From Modestobacter roseus (lineage in GTDB: Bacteria; Actinomycetota; Actinomycetes; Mycobacteriales; Geodermatophilaceae): a stretch of 64,000 nucleotides of DNA. The notes under the pieces were generated by a model. It made no database searches and had not been told where the DNA came from. It was given only the letters and a program-made list of their open reading frames with translations. The position numbers and the translations under genes are program-made. Shown piece after piece: positions 47,714 to 57,225 of this stretch (the first letter of the stretch is position 1; each line of letters opens with the position of its first letter). Where the stretch lies: the NCBI RefSeq assembly GCF_007994135.1, contig NZ_VLKF01000001.1, forward strand, positions 2,480,001 through 2,544,000. Reading direction: 5' to 3'.

Positions 47714-47896
47714 TCAGGCCGCGCGCTGCCGCTCCCGCACCGACACCTGGCCGTTGACGATGGCGGTGCCGCAGTCGACGCACAGCCACTCGGGGCAGTC
47801 GCCGCCGTCGTCGGTGTGCCCGTCGGCGCACGGCGGCTGCTCGAACCGGGTGTCGTGCCCACAGCCCACGCAGGGCCAGGTCGGCAGCTCGTCCAC
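47714..47896 (-). CDS. Small zinc-ribbon protein
   Basis: The 60-residue protein contains four CxxC-type cysteines in two pairs (PCVGCGHDTRF and LCVDCGTAIV) plus extra Cys (CADGH, DCPEW) and His, which should bind one or two zinc ions. Function unknown. The GTG start has GGAAGGGACC upstream. It is convergent with the baeRF-like gene, ending 10 bp from its stop. Confidence 0.7.
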   Translation of the reverse strand: MDELPTWPCVGCGHDTRFEQPPCADGHTDDGGDCPEWLCVDCGTAIVNGQVSVRERQRAA

Positions 47897-47986
47897 GAGA
47901 GGTCCCTTCCGTTCGTCCGGCGCCGGTCGTCGTCCGGCACGTGCACCGTGCCACGGGGCTCCGACAGAACCGGGACCGGCCGCCGG

Positions 47987-50356
47987 TCAGGTGTCGCGGG
48001 CGGACTGCCCGGCGGGATCGCGGACCTCGCCGCGAGCGGCGGCGGCGAGCGCCCGCTCGGCGCGTTCCCGCTGGCCGGCGTCGATCGGGGTGCCGCTGGG
48101 ATCGGCGACGTAGAAGGCGTCGACGGCATCCGCGCCCAGCGTCTCGATGGTGGCCGAGCTCACGTCCAGCCCGGCGTCGGCGAGCGCCGCGGTGAGCCGG
48201 TGCAGCAGACCGGCGCGGTCGGTCGCCCGGACCTCGACCAGCCCCGTGACCCCGGTGGCCTCGGCGTCGAACCAGGAGATCCGCGGCGGGCGCCCGGGCG
48301 CCCGGTCCTGGCTGTAGTCGTGCTCGCGCTGCCGCAGCCGCTCGGCCAGCGGGAGCGTGCCCTCCAGCGCCGCACGGACGCCGTCGGCGAGGATCTCCGG
48401 CACCGGAGCGCGCCCGAACCGGGGCCGGACGGCGAAGACCTGGGTGGCGTGCCGGCCCTGCACGCTGACCCGGGCCGCCCGCACGTCCAGCTGGTTGAGC
48501 GCCAGCACCCCCGCGCACAGGCTGAACAGACCCGGCCGGTCGGGCGCCCCGATGGTGATCTGCTGGCCGTCCAGCACGTCCTCCACGCCGACCGTGACCG
48601 GCTCGGTCGGCCCGGGGATCGCCGGGGCCGGCGTCGTCACCTGCGGCTCGGTGGGCTCCAGCACCGGCTCCGGGGTCGCGGAGCTGCCCAGCCGCGCGGC
48701 CACCCGGGCGACCAGGGCGGCGACCAGGTGCGCCTTCCACGGCGACCACGCCGACGTGCTGGTGGCGGCGCCGTCGGCCTGGGACAGCGCGTGCAGCAGC
48801 TGCAGCAGCGCGGGGTCGCCGTCGATCGCCTCCACCACCCGGTCGACGGTCAGCGGGTCGTCCAGGTCGCGACGGGTGGCCACGTCGGGCAGCAGCAGGT
48901 GGTGGCGGACCATCGCGACCAGGGTGGCGACGTCCGGCGGGCTGAACCCCATCCGGGCGGCCATCTCCCCGACCACCACCACGCCGACGTCGGTGTGGTC
49001 ACCCGGCCAGCCCTTGCCGATGTCGTGCAGCAGGGCGCCGACCAGCAGCAGGTCGGGCCGGTCGACGTCGCGGGTGAGCTCCGCGGCCGCGGCCGCGGCC
49101 TCCACCAGGTGCCGGTCGACGGTGAAGCGGTGCCAGGGATGGCGCTGCGGCAGCGACCGCACCCGGTCCCACTCCGGCAGCATCCGGGACAGCAGCCCCT
49201 CCTGGTCCAGCTGCTCCAGCACCGGGACCGCGCTGCGCCCGCTGGCGAGCAGCCGCAGGAACGACCAGCGGACCTCCGGCGGCCAAGGCTCGGGCAGCGG
49301 CGGGGCGTGCACGGCGAGCACCTTGAGCGTGTAGGGCGACAGCAGCAGGTCGGCCCGGGCGGCCGCGGCGGCACCGCGCAGCACCAGGCCGGGGTCGGCG
49401 GCCGGCCGGGCGTCGCGGGCCAGCACCACCTCGTCGCCCTGGCGCACCAGCCCCTCGGCGAGCGGTTCCCGGCGGACCCGCCGGTAGCGGGCGCGGGGCC
49501 GGCGGACCAGTGAGGCGTCCACCCGGCGCCAGGTCTCGTCGGCGACGAACGCCAGCCGGCGGCCGGCCAGGCTCACCTGGCGGAGCAGCACGTCGTCGTC
49601 GGCCAGCCCGAGGGCCTCGGCGACCGGCCGCTGCTCCTGGCGGACCAGCACGTCGGTGGCCCGGCCGGTGTGCGCGCGCAGCGCGTCCCGGGCGTCCAGC
49701 AGCAGGGCGTAGGCCTCCCCCGCGTCGGCCGGGGGCTGGTCGGCCAGCTGGGCGGCGGCCAGCGCGCGGAGCACCTGCCCCTCGCGCAGCCCCCCGTAGG
49801 CCTCCTTCAGGTCCGGCTCGAGCAGGAACCCCAGCTCGCCGACCAGCCGGCCCCGGGAGCGCCGGAGGTCGCGCAGCTCGGGCAGCAGCCGGCCGGCGTG
49901 CTGACGCCAGGTGGCCAGCGTCGCGGTGCGCAGCGCAGCGCTCACCTCGGCGTCGCCGGCCACGTGGCGGACGTCGAGCAGCCCGAGCCCGGCCTTCACG
50001 TCGTCGCCGGCCACCGAGACGGCCTCGGCGACGGTGCGCACCGAGTGGTCCAGCCGCATCCCGGCGTCCCAGATCGGGTACCACAGCGCGTCGGCCAGGG
50101 CGGCGATCTCCGGCCGCCCGTCGTGCACGAGAACCAGGTCCAGGTCACCGTGCGGGGGCAGCTCGCGCCGCCCCAGGCTGCCGACGGCGACCAGCGCGAC
50201 CCCCTGTCCGGCCGGCGTCGTCGGCACGACTCCCCGCCGGCCGGACGGACGCGGGGTGCCGGCGAGCGCCTCGGCGAGGAGGCCGGCCAGCCAGGTGTCC
50301 AGCGCCTGCACCCGCTCGGCACGGGACAGGCGGGGCAGGGCCTCGAGGTCGAGCAC
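47987..50356 (-). CDS. glnD: Bifunctional PII nucleotidyltransferase/removing enzyme GlnD
   Basis: GlnD senses glutamine and modifies GlnK; in actinobacteria it adenylylates rather than uridylylates. The 789-residue product has a nucleotidyltransferase domain (VAVGSLGRRELPPHGDLDLV), the long central helical region, an HD hydrolase domain (LLHDIGKGWPGDHTDVG and HH at VRHHLLLPD) and two C-terminal ACT domains (IGAPDRPGLFSLCAGVLAL; VRATDRAGLLHRLTAALADA). The GTG at 50356 has GAGAGG upstream. It lies 124 bp below glnK, behind a strong hairpin. Confidence 0.95.
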   Translation of the reverse strand: MLDLEALPRLSRAERVQALDTWLAGLLAEALAGTPRPSGRRGVVPTTPAGQGVALVAVGSLGRRELPPHGDLDLVLVHDGRPEIAALADALWYPIWDAGMRLDHSVRTVAEAVSVAGDDVKAGLGLLDVRHVAGDAEVSAALRTATLATWRQHAGRLLPELRDLRRSRGRLVGELGFLLEPDLKEAYGGLREGQVLRALAAAQLADQPPADAGEAYALLLDARDALRAHTGRATDVLVRQEQRPVAEALGLADDDVLLRQVSLAGRRLAFVADETWRRVDASLVRRPRARYRRVRREPLAEGLVRQGDEVVLARDARPAADPGLVLRGAAAAARADLLLSPYTLKVLAVHAPPLPEPWPPEVRWSFLRLLASGRSAVPVLEQLDQEGLLSRMLPEWDRVRSLPQRHPWHRFTVDRHLVEAAAAAAELTRDVDRPDLLLVGALLHDIGKGWPGDHTDVGVVVVGEMAARMGFSPPDVATLVAMVRHHLLLPDVATRRDLDDPLTVDRVVEAIDGDPALLQLLHALSQADGAATSTSAWSPWKAHLVAALVARVAARLGSSATPEPVLEPTEPQVTTPAPAIPGPTEPVTVGVEDVLDGQQITIGAPDRPGLFSLCAGVLALNQLDVRAARVSVQGRHATQVFAVRPRFGRAPVPEILADGVRAALEGTLPLAERLRQREHDYSQDRAPGRPPRISWFDAEATGVTGLVEVRATDRAGLLHRLTAALADAGLDVSSATIETLGADAVDAFYVADPSGTPIDAGQRERAERALAAAARGEVRDPAGQSARDT

Positions 50357-50405
50357 GCGACACCTCTCGCGGTCGTGGGGTACGGGGTGGGGTGGGCGGA
50401 AAGGC

Positions 50406-50445
50406 GTCGGCCGGGGCGGCGGGTCTCCCCACCGCCCCGGCCGAC
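50406..50445 (-). terminator. 14-bp hairpin between glnK and glnD
   Basis: Perfect arms GTCGGCCGGGGCGG (50406-50419) and 50432-50445 flank a 12-base loop. It may partly terminate transcription after glnK so that glnD is made in lower amounts. Confidence 0.6.
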
Positions 50446-50480
50446 CTCAGGTCACCGGCTGCGCGTCACAGCGCTGCGCA

Positions 50481-52147
<1,667 letters not shown>

Positions 52148-52289
52148 GGCAACCTCCTGAGGGTGTCGTCGGCCATCGGCCGCAAGCGGGGGCCCGGGGG
52201 CCTCGGGGTCGACCGCCGCCCGTGCGGGCGGCGGGTTGAGCCGGCGTCCCCACCGGGGGGTGACGCAGGGAGAACGGTGCCGACCTCGT

Positions 52290-52328
52290 GTTTCCGGATG
52301 CAGCGCGAACGTGTTTCGCGACCGTGAA
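52290..52328 (-). promoter_or_regulatory. Candidate GlnR binding site upstream of amt
   Basis: On the minus strand TTCAC, six bases, GAAAC resembles the GlnR box (GTnAC-N6-GAAAC, one mismatch). A second GAAAC begins 23 bases later, close to the usual 22-base spacing of paired boxes. GlnR commonly controls amt-glnK-glnD in actinomycetes. Confidence 0.45.
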
Positions 52329-52435
52329 CTCCGCTGCGCGTGTCGGCGGGTTCTGTTCCAACCGTGTTGCCGACGCCACCGGACCCGGTCGGCGAGGACG
52401 GAACCGGGAGTTCACCGGAGCTTCTTGCGAACACT

Positions 52436-52464
52436 GTGCAACTGCCAAAGAGCTGCAATAGGGT
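52436..52464 (+). promoter_or_regulatory. Candidate cbiM promoter with inverted repeat
   Basis: GTGCAA (52436-52441) and TAGGGT (52459-52464) are 17 bases apart. The TTGC-N9-GCAA inverted repeat at 52425-52441 covers the -35, where a metal-responsive repressor could bind. The predicted leader is about 50 bases. Confidence 0.4.
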
Positions 52465-52520
52465 CGAGCGGCCGGCGTCCCGACCGGACCGGCGCACCAC
52501 CCGACGTCCCGGAGGTCTGC

Positions 52521-53300
52521 GTGCACGTCCCCGATGGCTACCTCGATGCGGCGACCACCGCGGGCACCGCGGCCGTCGCCGCAGCCGGCGTCGCCCTGGC
52601 CCTGCGGGGCTCCCGACGGGAGCTGGACGAGCGCACCGCGCCGATGGCCGGCCTCACCGCCGCCTTCGTCTTCGCCGTCCAGATGATGAACTTCCCGGTC
52701 GCCTACGGCACCAGCGGCCACCTGATCGGTGGCGCGCTCACCGCAGTGCTGGTCGGCCCGTGGACTGCGGTGCTGTGCATGACCGTGGTGTTGCTGGTGC
52801 AGGCGCTGGTCTTCGCCGACGGCGGGCTGACCGCGCTGGGCACGAACGTCACGCTGATGGGCCTGGTCGCGGTGGCGGTCGGCTACGGCGCCTTCGCCGG
52901 GCTGCGCCGGGTGCTGCCCGACGGTCGCACCGGGGTGCTCGCCGCGGCCGGCGTCGGAGCGTTCCTCTCCGTGCCCGCGGCGGCGCTGGTCTTCGCCGGG
53001 CTCTTCGGCCTGGGCGGGGTGGCCGACGTGTCGCTGGCCGCGGTCGCCGCCGCCATGGGCGGGGTGCACCTGCTCATCGGGCTGGGCGAGGCGGCCATCA
53101 CCGTCGCCGTGCTCGGGGCGGTCCTCGCCGTCCGCCCGGACCTGGTCCGCGGCGCCCGGCACCTCACCCGGTCCGCCGGCACGCTGGCCCCGCGGCCGGA
53201 GGCCGCCGGCCGGCCCCGCACCCCCAACACCACCGCCCCGATGCCCCCGGCCCACCCCGCCGCCGAGCAGCCGGCGCTGATCCGGACGGACGCCCGATGA
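52521..53300 (+). CDS. cbiM: Cobalt/nickel ECF transporter substrate-binding component CbiM
   Basis: CbiM is the membrane S-component that binds Co2+ or Ni2+. The GTG at 52521 follows CGGAGG and gives VHVPDGYLDA, matching the family N-terminus in which the N-terminal amine and His2 help bind the metal. About seven helices follow (AGLTAAFVFAVQMMNFPVAY, GTSGHLIGGALTAVLVGPW with another conserved His). The tail is Pro-rich. Co versus Ni cannot be decided here. It begins cbiMNQO with ATGA overlap to the next gene. Confidence 0.92.
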   Translation: MHVPDGYLDAATTAGTAAVAAAGVALALRGSRRELDERTAPMAGLTAAFVFAVQMMNFPVAYGTSGHLIGGALTAVLVGPWTAVLCMTVVLLVQALVFADGGLTALGTNVTLMGLVAVAVGYGAFAGLRRVLPDGRTGVLAAAGVGAFLSVPAAALVFAGLFGLGGVADVSLAAVAAAMGGVHLLIGLGEAAITVAVLGAVLAVRPDLVRGARHLTRSAGTLAPRPEAAGRPRTPNTTAPMPPAHPAAEQPALIRTDAR

Positions 53301-53671
53301 CCGCCGCGCAGCACCGCACGCGCACCTTCCTGTTCATCGGCGTGGTCGTCGCGCTGCTGATCGCCGGGCTGGGCAGCTACTACGCCAGCTCCTCCCCCGA
53401 CGGCCTGGAGGCCACGGCCGCCGAGCAGGGCTTCGACACCGCACAGGACAGCGCGGTCGCCGGCTCCCCGCTGGCCGACTACGGCACCGCGGGCATCGAC
53501 GACGCCCGGCTCTCCGGTGGCCTGGCCGGCGTCGTCGGGGTGCTGCTGGTGCTGGTGCTGGCCGGCGGGCTCACCCTCGTGCTGCGCCGCCGCAACTCCA
53601 CGGCCGACGACGAGCGGGCGGACGGCTCTGCCGCGGACGACGAGCGGGCGCCCACCGCCGCCCGCGGCTGA
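53297..53671 (+). CDS. cbiN: PDGLE-domain protein (CbiN/NikN-like accessory component)
   Basis: The 124-residue protein has two transmembrane helices (FLFIGVVVALLIAGLGSYYA; VVGVLLVLVLAGGLTLVL) and between them the PDGLE motif (SSSPDGLEATAAEQGF). Such proteins replace CbiN in many cobalt/nickel importers and assist metal loading of the M component. A Glu/Asp/Arg-rich tail follows. It overlaps cbiM by ATGA and is one base from cbiQ. Confidence 0.88.
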   Translation: MTAAQHRTRTFLFIGVVVALLIAGLGSYYASSSPDGLEATAAEQGFDTAQDSAVAGSPLADYGTAGIDDARLSGGLAGVVGVLLVLVLAGGLTLVLRRRNSTADDERADGSAADDERAPTAARG

Positions 53672-53672
53672 G

Positions 53673-54458
53673 GTGAGCGCCGGACACGCGCACGGCGGGC
53701 TGGGCGCGACCTACGTCCCCGGCGACAGCCCCGTGCACCGCCTGGAGCCGCACACCAAACTGGTCGCCGTCCTGGGCTTCGCGCTGGTGGTGGTGCTCAC
53801 CCCGGTGCACGCCGGGTGGGCGCCGCTCGCGTACGCCGCCTTCCTGGGCCTGCTGCTGGTCGTCGCCGCCGTCGCCGGGGTGCGCCCCGGTCGGCTGCTG
53901 CGCGGCCTGGTGGTCGAGGTGCCGTTCGTCCTCTTCGCCGTGCTGCTGCCGTTCGTCTCCCGCGGACCCCGCACCGAGGTGCTGGGGCTCTCGCTGTCGG
54001 AGAACGGCCTGGCCGCCGGCGGCAGCATCCTGGCCAAGGCGACGCTGTCGGTGCTGGCCGCCACCCTGCTGGCCGCGACCACGGACCCGCGGGCCCTGCT
54101 GCGCGGGCTGGAGCGGCTGCGGATGCCGTCTGTGCTGGTGCAGATCCTCGGCTTCATGATCCGGTACGCCGACGTCGTCGGTGGTGAGCTGCGCCGGATG
54201 CGGGTGGCCCGCGAGTCGCGCGGCTTCCGCGCCCGGCACCTCGGCGCGCTCAAGGTGCTCGGCCCGGCCGCCGGGTCGCTGTTCATCCGCTCCTACGAGC
54301 GGGGCGAGCGGGTGCACCTGGCGATGCTGTCCCGCGGCTACACCGGCCGGATCCCGACCGGGCCGGTCGCGGTGGTCGGGTCGCGGTCGTGGGCGCTCGC
54401 GCTCTCGCTGCCCCTGGCTGCGGCCGCCGTCCTGACGGCGGGTTCACTGCTCGGGTGA
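53673..54458 (+). CDS. cbiQ: ECF transporter transmembrane (T) component CbiQ
   Basis: CbiQ couples the ATPase to the substrate component. The 261-residue product shows SPVHRLEPHTKLVAVLGFA at the N-terminus, about five helices and the coupling helices with the Ala-Arg-Gly type motifs (RVARESRGFRAR; LAMLSRGYTGRI). The GTG start is one base after the previous stop. The end overlaps the cbiO GTG (GTGA). Confidence 0.92.
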   Translation: MSAGHAHGGLGATYVPGDSPVHRLEPHTKLVAVLGFALVVVLTPVHAGWAPLAYAAFLGLLLVVAAVAGVRPGRLLRGLVVEVPFVLFAVLLPFVSRGPRTEVLGLSLSENGLAAGGSILAKATLSVLAATLLAATTDPRALLRGLERLRMPSVLVQILGFMIRYADVVGGELRRMRVARESRGFRARHLGALKVLGPAAGSLFIRSYERGERVHLAMLSRGYTGRIPTGPVAVVGSRSWALALSLPLAAAAVLTAGSLLG

Positions 54459-55204
54459 GCACTCCCCCGCCGTCCCTCGTGGTGGACGACCTCGCCTTCG
54501 CCTACCCCGACGGGCACCAGGCGCTGTTCGGCGTCGACCTGCGGATCGCGCCGGGTGAGCGGGTGGCGCTGCTGGGCCCGAACGGGGCCGGCAAGACGAC
54601 GCTGGTGCTGCACCTCAACGGGATCCTGCGGGGCGGGCGCGGGCGGGTGGAGGTCGGCGGCCTGCCGGTGACCGACCGCTCGCTGCAGGAGGTGCGCCGT
54701 CGGGTCGGGATCGTCTTCCAGGACCCCGACGACCAGCTGTTCATGCCCACGGTCGGCGAGGACGTCGCCTTCGGCCCGCGGAACCTGGGGCTGCCCGAAC
54801 CCGAGGTCGCCCGGCGGGTGGCCGACGCGCTGGCCGCCGTCCGGATGGCCGACGCCGCCGACCGGCCACCGCACCACCTGTCCTTCGGGCAGCGGCGCCG
54901 GGTCGCCGTCGCCACCGTGCTGTCGATGCAGCCGGAGGTGCTCGTCCTCGACGAGCCGAGCAGCAACCTGGACCCGGCCGGGCGCCGGGAGCTCGCAGAG
55001 GTGCTCCAGTCACTGCCGGTGACGATGCTGATGGTCACCCACGACCTGCCCTACGCGCTGCAGCTGTGCCCGCGCTCGGTGGTGCTCGACGGCGGGGTCA
55101 TCGTGGCCGACGGCCCCACCCGCGAGCTGCTGGGCGACCCGGCGCTGCTGGCCGCCCACCGGCTGGAGCTGCCCTTCGGCTTCGACCCCCGCGCCGTCGG
55201 CTGA
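54455..55204 (+). CDS. cbiO: ECF transporter ATPase CbiO
   Basis: The 249-residue ABC ATPase has Walker A LLGPNGAGKTTLVLHL, Q-loop VFQDPDDQLFM, signature HLSFGQRRRVAVATVL, Walker B VLVLDEPSSNLDP and the H-loop MVTHDLPYAL. The signature starts with LSFGQ instead of LSGGQ, as in many CbiO/EcfA proteins. One ATPase gene serves the complex, presumably as a homodimer. It is the last gene of cbiMNQO. Confidence 0.95.
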   Translation: MSTPPPSLVVDDLAFAYPDGHQALFGVDLRIAPGERVALLGPNGAGKTTLVLHLNGILRGGRGRVEVGGLPVTDRSLQEVRRRVGIVFQDPDDQLFMPTVGEDVAFGPRNLGLPEPEVARRVADALAAVRMADAADRPPHHLSFGQRRRVAVATVLSMQPEVLVLDEPSSNLDPAGRRELAEVLQSLPVTMLMVTHDLPYALQLCPRSVVLDGGVIVADGPTRELLGDPALLAAHRLELPFGFDPRAVG

Positions 55205-55316
55205 TCCGCGTCCCCCGGGTCCCCACGTCACGGAACCGCCAGGTTGCAGCCGGCTTCACCGTGGGTAGCCCGCACGGTCGGGTGAGGACGGCAGCCGGGG
55301 AGGAGGGGCCAGCGAC

Positions 55317-57137
55317 GTGGCCGAGGGACGTCCGCCGTACCGGGTGAGCCGCGCCGGTCTGCCGGTGCCCGACTACGCCCAGGTGTTCGAGGCGGCGCCC
55401 GCACCGTTCCTGCTGCTGACCCCCGACCTGGTGATCGTGCACGCCAACCGTGCGCGGCGTGCGTCGACCGCCACCACGGTCGCCGAGAACGTGGGGCGGC
55501 ACCTCTTCGACGCCTTCCCGATGAACCCCGACGACCCGGCCGCCGACGGGATGACCCGCCTGGCCGCCTTCCTCGCCGAGGCCCGCGACACCCGGCGGCC
55601 GGTGTTGATGCCGATCCAGAAGTACGACATCCGGATTCCCGACGGCAGCTACCAGGAGCGTTTCTGGAGCTCGCGGAACGTGCCGATCCTGGACGACGCC
55701 GGGCAGGTCGTGTTCCTGCTGCACCACGCCGACGACATCACCGCCTACGTCCGCGACCGCGACCAGGCACGCCGGGAGGCGGCTCGCGGACAGGACCGGG
55801 CGTCCCGTGTGGAGTCCGACCTGTTCGTCCGGACCCAGGAGCTGGAGCGGCTCAACACCCGGCTGCGCGAGGTCGGCGAGCGGCAGGAGCGCACCGCCGG
55901 TTCCCTCGCCGGGCTGGCGGCCACCGTCTCGGCGCTGGCCCGGGCCCAGACCACCCGCGAGCTGCTGGAGCAGCTCTTCCGGCACAGCTGCGAGGCGCTC
56001 GGCGCCGACGCCGCCGCCGTGTGCCTGGCCGAGCCGGGCGGTGGGCCGCTGCAGCTCACCGAGTGGCGCCGCGGCCGGCTGTTCACCGCCGAGCTGGCCG
56101 CCGACTCGACCCTGCCGATGGCCGTCGCCGCCGCCGGCTCCCCGCGGATCGTGCGCGACGCGACGCTGAGCGGCTGGTCGGACGTCGAGGCCACCCGAGT
56201 GGCCGAGGGCCTCGGCGTGCGGTCGTGGGCCGCGCTCCCGCTGCGCGCCGGTGGCCGGCTGCTGGGCTCGTGGACGGTCGGCTGGGCCGGACCCCGGGCC
56301 CTGGAGGACGAGGAGCTCCGCGTCCTGGACGCGTACGCGGCGCAGTGCGCGCAGGCGGTCGAGCGGGTCGCCCGGCTGGAGGAGGAGCGGCGGCGGGCCC
56401 GCGCGACCCGCAGCCTCTCCGAGGCCCTGCAGCGCTCGCTGCTCACCGCCCCACCCCAGCCCGACCACCTGCGGATCGGCGTCCGCTACCGGCCGGCCGC
56501 CCGTGAGGCCCAGGTCGGCGGGGACTGGTACGACGCCTTCCCGTCCCGCGACGGCGCGACCACCCTGGTCATCGGCGACGTCACCGGGCACGACCGGGAC
56601 GCCGCAGCCGCCATGGGACAGCTGCGCAACCTGCTGCGTGGGGTCGCGCACGCGCTGGACGCGCCGCCCGCTCCGGTGCTGTCCGCGCTGGACCACGCCG
56701 TCCGCGACCTCGGCGTGGCCACCCTGGCCACCACGGTGCTGGCCCGGGTCGAGCAGACACCGGAGCAGGCAGCCGCGGGCGTGCGCACGCTGCGCTGGTC
56801 CAACGCCGGTCACCCGCCGCCGGTGCTGGTCCGCGCCGACGGGTCGACGCAGCTGCTGGAACGGCCCCGCAACCTGCTGGTCGGCGTCGACCCGGACACC
56901 CCGCGGACCGACCACGCGGTGGACCTGGCGCCCGGGGACACCGTCGTCCTCTACACCGACGGCCTCGTCGAGCGCCGGGACGCCGACCTCGACGACGGCC
57001 TGGACCGGCTGGTCGCGGCCGCCGCCGAGCTGGCCGGCACCCCCGTGGACCAGCTCTGCGACGCGCTGCTGGCCCGGATGGCGCCGGACTTCGCCGACGA
57101 CGTGGCCCTGCTGGTGCTGCGCATCAGCCCCGGCTGA
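55317..57137 (+). CDS. PAS-GAF-PP2C (RsbU/SpoIIE type) serine phosphatase
   Basis: The 606-residue protein combines an N-terminal PAS domain (about 20-150; YAQVFEAAPAPFLLLTPDLV), a coiled coil (ESDLFVRTQELERLNTRLRE), a GAF domain (about 200-350) and a PP2C-type phosphatase (about 375-600) with metal-binding segments AQVGGDWYDAF, VIGDVTGHDRDAA and LYTDGLVERRD. Such proteins dephosphorylate anti-anti-sigma factors in response to a signal. No transmembrane helix is seen, so sensing is cytoplasmic. The GTG at 55317 follows GGGGAGGAGGGG. No partner switch genes lie nearby. Confidence 0.9.
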   Translation: MAEGRPPYRVSRAGLPVPDYAQVFEAAPAPFLLLTPDLVIVHANRARRASTATTVAENVGRHLFDAFPMNPDDPAADGMTRLAAFLAEARDTRRPVLMPIQKYDIRIPDGSYQERFWSSRNVPILDDAGQVVFLLHHADDITAYVRDRDQARREAARGQDRASRVESDLFVRTQELERLNTRLREVGERQERTAGSLAGLAATVSALARAQTTRELLEQLFRHSCEALGADAAAVCLAEPGGGPLQLTEWRRGRLFTAELAADSTLPMAVAAAGSPRIVRDATLSGWSDVEATRVAEGLGVRSWAALPLRAGGRLLGSWTVGWAGPRALEDEELRVLDAYAAQCAQAVERVARLEEERRRARATRSLSEALQRSLLTAPPQPDHLRIGVRYRPAAREAQVGGDWYDAFPSRDGATTLVIGDVTGHDRDAAAAMGQLRNLLRGVAHALDAPPAPVLSALDHAVRDLGVATLATTVLARVEQTPEQAAAGVRTLRWSNAGHPPPVLVRADGSTQLLERPRNLLVGVDPDTPRTDHAVDLAPGDTVVLYTDGLVERRDADLDDGLDRLVAAAAELAGTPVDQLCDALLARMAPDFADDVALLVLRISPG

Positions 57138-57149
57138 GCCCCACCCCCG

Positions 57150-57211
57150 AGGCATAGGAAGCTCTGCACCCGGTCTGAGCCACGAAACTGGGTGCAAAGC
57201 CTCCTGTGCCT
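57150..57211 (-). terminator. 22-bp hairpin between PP2C gene and ftsY
   Basis: Arms 57150-57171 and 57190-57211 are complementary at 19 of 22 positions. As minus-strand RNA two of the three differences become G-U pairs, so 21 of 22 pair, favouring a role below ftsY. The loop is 18 bases. The arm shares CGAGGCATAGGA with the right end of the IS110 element. Confidence 0.6.
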
Positions 57212-57225
57212 GGGATGGAGCGGGG

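Larger units (their letters stand above)
52148..52520. other. Divergent intergenic region between amt and cbiM
   Basis: This 373-bp region has no convincing gene. It contains a hairpin at 52213-52234, a candidate GlnR site for amt (52290-52328) and a candidate cbiM promoter with TTGC/GCAA repeats (52425-52464). I saw no cobalamin-riboswitch core upstream of cbiM. Confidence 0.5.

Noticed and set aside
52340-52520. Cobalamin riboswitch upstream of cbiM
   Set aside because: No B12-box-like core or matching stem arrangement was seen; only GC-rich hairpins and TTGC/GCAA repeats.
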